Source of the DNA: Chryseosolibacter sp044507115
GTDB lineage: Bacteria > Bacteroidota > Bacteroidia > Cytophagales > Cyclobacteriaceae
Length of the DNA: 13,330 nucleotides
Reading direction: 5' to 3'
Assembly (NCBI GenBank): GCA_044507115.1
Contig: JBIQJZ010000101.1
Span: 1-13,330 of the forward strand
Shown here: one piece after another, positions 7,002 through 13,330 of the stretch
How the letters are laid out: every line of letters begins with the position of its first letter
Position numbering within the stretch: the stretch's first letter is position 1
Program-made: the position numbers and the translations under genes
Notes under the pieces: generated by a model
Seen by the model: only the letters and a program-made list of their open reading frames with translations
The model's database searches: none
What the model was told of the DNA's origin: nothing

Positions 7002-8192
7002 TTGAAAACCAGCGATTACACATATCCACTTCCCGCGGAAAAAATAGCACTTTATCCTTTATCGGAGCGGGACGCGTCAAAACTCCTGGTCTATGTCGGT
7101 GGAAAGATAACTCACAGCCAGTTCCGCTCGTTGCCGGAGTTCTTGCCACCAGGCGCGCTTCTCGTATTCAATAACACCCGGGTCATCCCGGCCCGCATAC
7201 ACTTTCGCAAGACAACAGGTGCCATAATCGAAATATTTCTGCTGAATCCGCTTGCACCGTCAGTCGTACTCGCGGAAACTATGTTGGCAACCCGTACATG
7301 CACTTGGCATTGCACAATCGGTAATCTCAAGAAGTGGCCTGACGGCTCCGTGCTCAGGCAGGAAACGAGCATCGGCCCAATCGCCGCCACCCTCCTGGAT
7401 CGCGTACAGGGCATCGTCGAGTTCTCATGGGCAGGCGATGCGACCTTTTCGGAAGTGCTTGGCGCAACCGGAGAGACTCCCCTTCCGCCATACATCAAGC
7501 GCAAGGCCGAAGCCACCGATCGCGAGCGGTATCAAACTGTATACTCCAATCAAGATGGCGCTGTGGCTGCTCCAACGGCCGGGCTGCACTTCACTCCCGC
7601 TGTTTTCTCAAAACTCGAGGATCGGGGCATCGCAGTTGACTTCCTGACGCTCCACGTCAGCGCTGGTACGTTTCAGCCGATCAAGACGGATATGCCGGAA
7701 GAGCACGTCATGCACGAAGAGCAAGTTGTTGTGACGCGTGAGAACCTCGAGAATCTACTTGTTCCTGAGCGCTTCGTCGTAGCTGTGGGCACCACCTCCA
7801 TGCGTACCCTTGAGAGCTTGTACTGGTTTGGCGCAAGATTACTTTCGGGCCGCGGTGCCAAATTCAGGATCGAACAGAATGATCCCAACACCGTGCCCGG
7901 CACCCCGGCAGCCCGGGAGGCGATCGCGGCCGTCCTCCGTCATCTCGACGAACGCAACCTCGACCGTCTTGTGGGAACTACCTCTATATATATACGCCCG
8001 GGTTACCGATTCCGGATCTGTCAAGGACTGATCACCAACTTCCATCAACCGGCTTCCACGCTAATCCTACTCGTTGCCGCATTTGTCGGCAATGACTGGC
8101 GGGCTGTTTATCAGGAAGCGCTGCAGAAGGACTACCGGTTCCTGAGTTACGGCGACAGCTCCCTATTGTTGCCGAACGTGCCCGCAAACTAA
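7002..8192 (+). CDS. queA: S-adenosylmethionine:tRNA ribosyltransferase-isomerase
   Basis: 396 residues. QueA transfers and isomerises the ribosyl group of SAM onto 7-aminomethyl-7-deazaguanine at tRNA position 34, making epoxyqueuosine. The start is TTG: the reading MKTSDYTYPLPAEKIALYPL matches the conserved QueA N-terminus, and the next in-frame ATG lies about 90 codons later. Signature blocks in order: LVFNNTRVIPARI (54-66), GETPLPPYIKR (157-167), APTAGLHFT (190-198), LHVSAGTFQPI (217-227), MHEEQ (237-241), VGTTSMRTLESL (262-273), LITNFHQPASTLILLVAAFVG (starting at 343) and YGDSSLL (383-389). At 396 residues it is about 40 longer than the E. coli enzyme. The extra length is in the CTWHCTIGNLKKW region (about 95-135) and around 275-305, which is how the longer Bacteroidota QueA type looks. 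Divergent from menC and not in an operon with other queuosine genes. Confidence 0.93.
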   Translation: MKTSDYTYPLPAEKIALYPLSERDASKLLVYVGGKITHSQFRSLPEFLPPGALLVFNNTRVIPARIHFRKTTGAIIEIFLLNPLAPSVVLAETMLATRTCTWHCTIGNLKKWPDGSVLRQETSIGPIAATLLDRVQGIVEFSWAGDATFSEVLGATGETPLPPYIKRKAEATDRERYQTVYSNQDGAVAAPTAGLHFTPAVFSKLEDRGIAVDFLTLHVSAGTFQPIKTDMPEEHVMHEEQVVVTRENLENLLVPERFVVAVGTTSMRTLESLYWFGARLLSGRGAKFRIEQNDPNTVPGTPAAREAIAAVLRHLDERNLDRLVGTTSIYIRPGYRFRICQGLITNFHQPASTLILLVAAFVGNDWRAVYQEALQKDYRFLSYGDSSLLLPNVPAN

Positions 8193-8485
8193 CCGCCATA
8201 AAGCACCCGGCACCTTACCTGGCAAGAATACCTCCAAAAACCTTTAACACACCGTTCACAAAATACTGATAATCAGGCAACCGAAAATTATCGCGCGTAT
8301 GGAAAGCCCTGGCTCGGCGTAAGAAGGACGTGGTATTTCGTCAGAAACTCGCAAAAATGGCGACGAACTGCAAATTATTACTGGCTGTCATACACCCGGT
8401 TAACGGGCCGCCCGGCTACCCCAACGGCCGCCTCATAGGAATATTGCGGCCTTATATCGAATTTTATCAGAATTAGGCGAAAACT
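8193..8485. other. Intergenic region without a recognisable gene
   Basis: About 290 nt between queA and the three-gene operon. No ORF of note on either strand, no exact TAnnTTTG box and no terminator-like hairpin with a T-run were found. It contains a short direct repeat GGCCGCC (in GGGCCGCCCGG at about 8406-8416 and ACGGCCGCCTC at about 8424-8434). The promoter of the following operon should lie here, but I cannot place it. A small RNA cannot be excluded. Confidence 0.5.
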
Positions 8486-11400
8486 ATGAAGGCCAAGTTA
8501 CTGCGTATGCTGGATGTTGAAGAGGACGAGACCGAACGGGTCGTGCTCCTTTTCCTCATGGGTTTTTCCATGGGTATGTTCATTGCGACCGTAAGTGTGG
8601 CGTCCCAATCGTTGTTTTTGCAGCACTTTGACGAGAATACTGACCTGCCGGTCGCATTCGTAGTTTCCGGGGTCTTTGGCTTAATGGCGACGGTGATCTA
8701 CAATTTCCTGCAGAACCGGATTTCCTTCCCATTGCTGGCTATTCTCAGCTTGCTCACCATTGCCGGTATTACCGCCTTTATCGAGTTTGGCGAGGGGATC
8801 TTTGCCGATCCCAACCAGATGTATGCATTCAGCTTTACGCAGATACTCCCTTTTACATTCATCATATATCTCCTTTTCTGGGGTTCTTTCGGGCGGCTTT
8901 TCAGCCTTCGGCGGGCGAAGAAACTCGTCGGCATGATCGATATCGGTGGCATGATCGCTACGTTTATCTCGTTCTTTTCGATTCCGATCTTGCTCGGCTT
9001 TTTCGATCAGCACATTCAGTCCCTCTACGGGCTGTCGCTCGTCAGTATCATTATTTTTATGGTGGTGTTTCTCTATCTGAATGCCAGGTATCTCAATAAG
9101 ACGCGGTCGTTCTCCGAGGAGAGGATTATTTACAAGAAACTGGGGCTGAAGGAATTCATTCAGAACCGATATATTGTCTACATGTCGCTGTTCGTCATCT
9201 TTTCAATGATGGCAGCAACCTTTGTTGACTATTCATTCTTCAACGTAACGACGCTCCAGATGGAAGCGGAAAACCTCGCCGGCTTCCTGAGTTCATTCGA
9301 GGCTCTCGCGATTGTCTTCAGCTTTCTCATTCAGGCGATCGCAACCGACCGCATACAGGCCGTGTACGGGATGCGTGGATCACTCTTGGTGAGTCCGATC
9401 CTGATCGGTCTGTTCACCGCTACGGCACTTGGACTCGGTTTTGCATTTGGTTATACCCCGGAAGACAGTTTCTTCGTGATCTTCTTTATGGCCATTGCGG
9501 CGAGCAAGCTGTTCATCAAGTCGCTCAAGGAAGGTCTCGACAGTCCGACATTCAAACTATACCTCCTGCCCATTGAGAGCAGGATCCGAATCGACGTACA
9601 AACCAAGATAGAAGGAATTGTAACTGCTGTAGCCAGTATCATCGCCGGCGCATTCATCATTCTTATCACGCAGTTTGAGATTTTCGACCTGCTTCACATC
9701 ACGCTGTTCACCCTGCCACTGATCGTGCTTTGGTATTTTGTTGTGAACAAAATGCATCGCAGTTACCGCGACACTCTTCAAAACACGCTGATCCAGAACA
9801 AGGAAGTCTCGGAAGTTGCGCTGGTGAAACAATACACAATCAATGAAGTCCTGGAAAAACAGGTGACAAGCACCGCTGGAGACAAGGTGATTTACGGGCT
9901 GAAGCTCATGGAAAAACTGGAGCCGACCCTGTTTGAAAACGCAGTCATACGCCTGACGGAAAGCGACGACCCTCAGATTCGCAAGTTTGCACAGGAGAAA
10001 GTCGAAAGTCTCGGGATTGAAAAGAACACGAGTCGCGGGGAAGTGCGAAAGCTCGCGGCACACGCAGCTTCGGAAACAGAAGACAGCGACATGCTTTCAA
10101 TCTCGCCGGAGAATCTGATGAAGCTCAGCAAATCGCCGAAACAACAGGATCGCCTGCTGGCTGCTAAGTTGTTGCGGAAGCTTGTGAGCCAAAAAACGAT
10201 ATTTATCCTCCTGGAGCTGTTGCGCGACGCAGATCCCCGCGTGAGGTTCGAGGCACTGTTAACCGCGCGAAAGACCAGGCGGATCGAAACCTGGCCAGTG
10301 TTGATCGAAATGCTGAGTTCACCACTGTATGGTCACCATGCCGCAGCGGCACTGAAAAGCGCGGGTGACCGCGTACTCACTACCCTGGAAACCGCCTTTC
10401 ACAAGTCGGGACAAAGCGATCTGGTCATGCTGCGTATCGTTCAGATCATGGGACGCACCGGGGGAGACCAAGCCCTTCAGCTTTTATGGCGGAAAGCGGA
10501 CTACCCCGATAAGCGAATCGTCAAGCAAATCCTTTATTCCCTGCGTTACATCAATTACCAGGCGCAAGGTCGCGAGGTGCGTGACGTAATGAGTTTACTC
10601 GATACCGAGATCAGCAAGACACTTTGGAATCTTGTAGCACTCGAGGAAGTACCCGATACACCGGAGATGAGCTTCCTTCGCGAAGCGTTAAGCGAGGAGA
10701 TCGTCGGGAATTATGACCAGATTACAATGCTGCTCTCCATTCTCTACGATCCTCAATCCGTTGAACTGGTTCGCGAGAATATCGAGTCCAGTGACCCGGA
10801 CAACACAACATTTGCCATCGAGCTGCTCGATTTGTTTTTGGATCCGGAACTCAAGCCGAAACTCATTCCCCTATTAGACGATATCCCGGTGGCCGAAAAA
10901 CTACATCAGTTGCAGTTATTCTATCCACGGGAAAGCTACACCCCCATTCAGGTAATCAACTACATCCTGAATCGCGACTTCAACCTTAGCAACCGCTGGA
11001 CAAAAGCATGCGCAATTCACGCAAGCGCATATACGCCCGACTTTAGGGTGAGTCGCGGACTGGTCGCACAAGTATTCAACAGAGACAGGCTTTTGCAGGA
11101 AACTGCTGCCTGGGTGGTTTATAACAAAGACCGACGGGCTTTCGAGGAAATCCGCGAACGCCTTCCAAATCGCGATCGTAAGTTCCTGGATTCAAGTATC
11201 GAAAACAACCAACTCCTCGACGGTCTCGACGACGGTTTTTTCCTCGAGATCGAGATGGTCATGTTCATCAAGCAACTGCCTGTATTTCGAAATATACCAG
11301 GATCGCTGATTTGCGATCTCGCCGATAAAATTACACCGGCAGAACTTTCAGCGGGCCAGCAACTCAAGCTTTCCACACAAGAAGAGAACAGGGTAATACT

Positions 11401-11656
11401 CATTGCTGCACATGGCGAACTCCGGTTGAAAAACAACGATGAAGTATTGCGAGTGATGAAGAAAGGCGACGTCTACGGAGATCTATTCCAGGAAGGCGCC
11501 CCTTTGCCGGTCACGGCCGTGGAGGCTGTTGAACAGTCAGTGCTGTTCCGTATCCGACTCCTCGACTTCTACTTCGTGATGGCCAATCATCACGAGTTGG
11601 TCCAGGGACTCATCAGAAATGTAACAGAAGAAAAGGAAGACACACTAGCTAAATAA
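8486..11656 (+). CDS. NTT (ATP/ADP translocase)-like membrane protein fused to HEAT repeats and a cNMP-binding-like domain
   Basis: 1056 residues from an ATG. Residues about 19-421 hold 12 predicted membrane helices with the pattern of Npt1/Npt2-type nucleotide transporters: RLFSLRRAKKLVGMIDIGG (137-155), FFNVTTLQMEAENLAGFLSS (251-270) and KSLKEGLDSPTFKLYLLPIE (345-364), each matching a characteristic block of the ADP/ATP-translocase superfamily. A soluble helical region follows. About 465-900 reads as HEAT/armadillo-like repeats (for example RLLAAKLLRKLVS, DADPRVRFEALLTARKT). Residues about 925-1045 form a cyclic-nucleotide-binding-like beta-roll (FIKQLPVFRNIPGSLICDLA, then GDVYGDLFQEGAPLP). 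The canonical cassette FGE...PRxA is altered: Asp999 replaces Glu and Val1009 replaces Arg, so cAMP/cGMP binding is doubtful. Such fusions are known among free-living bacterial NTT relatives, where transport is unproven. First gene of a tight operon, 10 nt before the TIR-like gene. Inferred role: inner-membrane sensor or transporter feeding a signalling module. Confidence 0.82.
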   Translation: MKAKLLRMLDVEEDETERVVLLFLMGFSMGMFIATVSVASQSLFLQHFDENTDLPVAFVVSGVFGLMATVIYNFLQNRISFPLLAILSLLTIAGITAFIEFGEGIFADPNQMYAFSFTQILPFTFIIYLLFWGSFGRLFSLRRAKKLVGMIDIGGMIATFISFFSIPILLGFFDQHIQSLYGLSLVSIIIFMVVFLYLNARYLNKTRSFSEERIIYKKLGLKEFIQNRYIVYMSLFVIFSMMAATFVDYSFFNVTTLQMEAENLAGFLSSFEALAIVFSFLIQAIATDRIQAVYGMRGSLLVSPILIGLFTATALGLGFAFGYTPEDSFFVIFFMAIAASKLFIKSLKEGLDSPTFKLYLLPIESRIRIDVQTKIEGIVTAVASIIAGAFIILITQFEIFDLLHITLFTLPLIVLWYFVVNKMHRSYRDTLQNTLIQNKEVSEVALVKQYTINEVLEKQVTSTAGDKVIYGLKLMEKLEPTLFENAVIRLTESDDPQIRKFAQEKVESLGIEKNTSRGEVRKLAAHAASETEDSDMLSISPENLMKLSKSPKQQDRLLAAKLLRKLVSQKTIFILLELLRDADPRVRFEALLTARKTRRIETWPVLIEMLSSPLYGHHAAAALKSAGDRVLTTLETAFHKSGQSDLVMLRIVQIMGRTGGDQALQLLWRKADYPDKRIVKQILYSLRYINYQAQGREVRDVMSLLDTEISKTLWNLVALEEVPDTPEMSFLREALSEEIVGNYDQITMLLSILYDPQSVELVRENIESSDPDNTTFAIELLDLFLDPELKPKLIPLLDDIPVAEKLHQLQLFYPRESYTPIQVINYILNRDFNLSNRWTKACAIHASAYTPDFRVSRGLVAQVFNRDRLLQETAAWVVYNKDRRAFEEIRERLPNRDRKFLDSSIENNQLLDGLDDGFFLEIEMVMFIKQLPVFRNIPGSLICDLADKITPAELSAGQQLKLSTQEENRVILIAAHGELRLKNNDEVLRVMKKGDVYGDLFQEGAPLPVTAVEAVEQSVLFRIRLLDFYFVMANHHELVQGLIRNVTEEKEDTLAK

Positions 11657-11666
11657 CTAATTGAAT

Positions 11667-13115
11667 ATGGTATTCGACATCGACATATTGATCGTATTTG
11701 CGGATAATGATAACCAGTCGAGCAAGAACGATGACCTCGGATGGGTGTCCCAATTCCGACGCTTCCTCGGGCTGATGCTGAACCAGGTTCTGGGAGAAAA
11801 GGCCAACATCATGCTGAAAGCAGAGTACGACAACATGACGTCGCCCAAATTGGACAACGTCGGTGTGCTGGTCACTATATTATCCCACGACTTCGTTCAG
11901 TCAAGGCAATGTCTTGATCACCTCGAATCCTTCTACAAAGCCACGGAGAACAGTGGCAAGAGTGTTGGCCGCGTCTTCAAGGTGTTTAAGTCTCCCCTGC
12001 CGCAGCACGAGCAGCCTCCCAGGCTCCGCGAGCTCCTTGGTTATGATATGTACCAACTCGATCCTGATTCCGGTGAGATTCGCGAATACACTGATTACTT
12101 CAGCACGGAGGCAGAACGTCAGTACTGGATGAAAATGGTCGACCTGGCGTATGACATCTACGGTGCCCTGCTTTCCCTGAAAGATGACTCGAACAAGGCG
12201 GAGGTTCGGAATATTTACAAACGCAAAACAATATACCTTGCAGAGACGGGACATGATCTCTCTGTGCAGCGCAACATCATCAAGCGCGAATTACAACGTC
12301 ACGGGTATGTCGTACTTCCGAACCAAACATTGCCTGGCAGCGTAGCAGATCTAGAGAAAGTCGTGCGAAAGGATCTGGAGGGAAGTAATCTATCCATCCA
12401 CCTTATCGGTAATTCGTACGGTGAGATTCCTCTTGGATCAGACCGTTCCGTCGTAGACCTGCAGAACAGGCTGGCGGCAGAAAAAAGCGCACGTGCCAAG
12501 GAAAACAATGAAGAGTTTGCGCGCCTGATCTGGATATCCCCGACGCTGAGCAGTGCCAGTGAACGTCAGAAAAGTTTCATTGAGACAATCAAGCGCGACG
12601 TTGAGGCGCAGGAAGGCGCGGAAATTCTTCAAACGCCCCTTGAGGACTTCAAGAACATCATGCGTGAAGAGCTGGTCGAAGCGGAGGACAGGAAGAACGC
12701 AGAAATCATTGATGGACCCTCAGTCTACCTCGTGCACGATCGCGTTGACGTTAACGACGTCAAACCTATCCGTGAAGTACTGGAAAAATCCGGTTTCCAT
12801 GTGCTCGTACCAGAGTTCGAAGGTGAGTTACTGGACTTGCGCAAGAAGCATATCGAGAACCTGAAGAATTTCGACGCCGCGATCATTTACAAAGGTCGGG
12901 TGAACGAACAATGGGTGAGGATGAAGGCGCTTGATCTGCTCAAGGCTCCCGGATTCGGGCGAAAGAAACCGATCATTGGAAAGGCTATCCTCGCCTCGCC
13001 CGGATCTGTGATCAACGCTGAAAATTTCCGAAGCCAGGACCTCCGCATTATAGAAAGCGAACCCGAAAAAGCAGACGTCTCCCTTAAATCATTTTTGCAG
13101 GAATTTAATTCCTAA
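11667..13115 (+). CDS. TIR-like and DUF4062-like multidomain signalling protein
   Basis: 482 residues from ATG 11667 (a TTG at 11661 would add two residues). Three Rossmannoid modules are visible. (A) Residues 3-130 are a TIR-like domain: DILIVFADNDN, GWVSQFRRFLGLMLNQVLGE, then VGVLVTILSHDFVQSRQCLDHLESF, aligning with the ISYAHxDN ... LSPxYVxSxWCxxELxxF pattern of bacterial TIRs. The catalytic Glu position (WCxxEL) is His85, so NADase activity is doubtful. (B) Residues about 187-335 are DUF4062-like: IYLAETGHDLSVQRNIIKRELQ, YVVLPNQTLP, LSIHLIGNSYGEIP, RLIWISP. (C) Residues about 350-480 are another TIR/DUF4062-like fold: VYLVHDRVDVNDVKPIREVL, GFHVLVPEFEG, FDAAIIYKGRVNEQWVRMK. The protein is cytoplasmic, with no signal peptide or membrane helix. 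It follows the NTT-like gene by 10 nt and precedes the STAND NTPase gene by 3 nt. Likely an adaptor or sensor of a STAND-based system; the function is inferred. Confidence 0.82.
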   Translation: MVFDIDILIVFADNDNQSSKNDDLGWVSQFRRFLGLMLNQVLGEKANIMLKAEYDNMTSPKLDNVGVLVTILSHDFVQSRQCLDHLESFYKATENSGKSVGRVFKVFKSPLPQHEQPPRLRELLGYDMYQLDPDSGEIREYTDYFSTEAERQYWMKMVDLAYDIYGALLSLKDDSNKAEVRNIYKRKTIYLAETGHDLSVQRNIIKRELQRHGYVVLPNQTLPGSVADLEKVVRKDLEGSNLSIHLIGNSYGEIPLGSDRSVVDLQNRLAAEKSARAKENNEEFARLIWISPTLSSASERQKSFIETIKRDVEAQEGAEILQTPLEDFKNIMREELVEAEDRKNAEIIDGPSVYLVHDRVDVNDVKPIREVLEKSGFHVLVPEFEGELLDLRKKHIENLKNFDAAIIYKGRVNEQWVRMKALDLLKAPGFGRKKPIIGKAILASPGSVINAENFRSQDLRIIESEPEKADVSLKSFLQEFNS

Positions 13116-13118
13116 TCC

Positions 13119-13330
13119 ATGAGCAGAACATCTACCGACCGAAAGCTATTAACGACCAATCCATTCCCCGGATTGCGGCCCTTCAAGATCGAAGAGAGCC
13201 ACCTCTTTTTCGGACGTGAAGGACAAAGCGATGAAGTTCTGCTAAAACTTTCAAAGAGTCGGTTCGTCGCGGTCATCGGTCCCTCAGGAAGTGGTAAATC
13301 ATCATTCATTTACTGCGGAGTATTGCCAAT
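13119..13330 (+). CDS. nSTAND1-type NTPase, N-terminal part (cut by window edge)
   Basis: The ATG at 13119 opens a frame that continues off the window (70 complete codons). The N-terminus reads NPFPGLRPFKIEESHLFFGRE (start at residue 14), the signature entry of nSTAND1 domains, followed by a Walker A motif GPSGSGKS at residues 54-61 (Lys60 binds the NTP phosphates). STAND NTPases are signal-transduction switches that oligomerise on ligand recognition. Members with this N-terminus usually carry C-terminal WD40 or other repeats, which would lie beyond the window. Only 3 nt separate it from the preceding stop, so it is co-transcribed and probably translationally coupled. The visible part has no effector domain in front of the NTPase; the effector may be at the C-terminus or in the partner proteins. 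Confidence 0.88.
   Translation, partial: MSRTSTDRKLLTTNPFPGLRPFKIEESHLFFGREGQSDEVLLKLSKSRFVAVIGPSGSGKSSFIYCGVLP

Noticed and set aside
7983..7995. TATATATATA run as a promoter or repeat
   Set aside because: It lies within the conserved queA coding frame (GTTSIYIRPGY) and is explained by codon use.
9557..10063. 168-codon antisense frame opposite the NTT-like gene
   Set aside because: No domain, signal or promoter. The opposite strand encodes a continuous, recognisable membrane and soluble-domain sequence.
8486..11656. cAMP-responsive (CRP-like) regulation through the CNB-like domain
   Set aside because: The cassette lacks the phosphate-binding Arg and the canonical Glu, so a claim of cAMP binding is not supported.
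1..13330. Mobile element, CRISPR, tRNA or rRNA
   Set aside because: No transposase or integrase frame, no spaced identical repeats, no cloverleaf or CCA-like ends were seen while reading both strands.

Overview
The window looks like chromosomal DNA of a Bacteroidota bacterium, most likely Cytophagia-like. The reasons are a TonB-dependent receptor with a carboxypeptidase-regulatory-like N-terminal domain next to a DUF4249 lipoprotein, weak or absent Shine-Dalgarno sequences at most starts, a TAnnTTTG-type -7 promoter element (3865-3872), and moderate GC content. No rRNA, tRNA, insertion sequence or CRISPR array was seen.

Layout. (1) 1-3759, minus strand: an outer-membrane and secretion cluster, transcribed from right to left. 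It holds a TonB-dependent receptor, a DUF4249 lipoprotein 10 nt downstream, and, after a 106-nt gap, a secreted HExxH metallopeptidase-like protein cut by the window edge. (2) 3865-4909: a very short membrane-protein gene with its own promoter element, convergent with a bestrophin-family anion channel gene. (3) 5074-8192: a secreted Bacteroidota protein of unknown function, then two housekeeping genes in divergent orientation: menC (o-succinylbenzoate synthase, menaquinone synthesis, minus strand) and queA (queuosine synthesis, plus strand, TTG start). (4) 8193-8485: an intergenic region of about 290 nt with no gene. (5) 8486-13330, plus strand: a tightly packed three-gene operon, spaced 10 nt and 3 nt, whose last gene runs off the window.

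The operon in (5) is the most interesting part. Its first gene encodes a 1056-residue protein joining a 12-helix ATP/ADP-translocase-like (NTT) membrane domain to HEAT-type helical repeats and a C-terminal cyclic-nucleotide-binding-like domain. The second encodes a 482-residue soluble protein with an N-terminal TIR-like domain followed by two further DUF4062/TIR-like Rossmannoid modules. The third begins as a STAND-class (nSTAND1-like) NTPase with a clear Walker A motif. TIR-like plus STAND architecture is typical of bacterial signalling or immune (biological conflict) systems. The coupling to a nucleotide-transporter-like membrane sensor is the unusual element. Two normally diagnostic sites look degenerate: the TIR position that normally holds the catalytic Glu is His, and the phosphate-binding cassette of the cyclic-nucleotide domain lacks its Arg. 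This suggests sensing or scaffolding rather than NADase activity or cAMP binding in these proteins. Function is inferred from architecture only.
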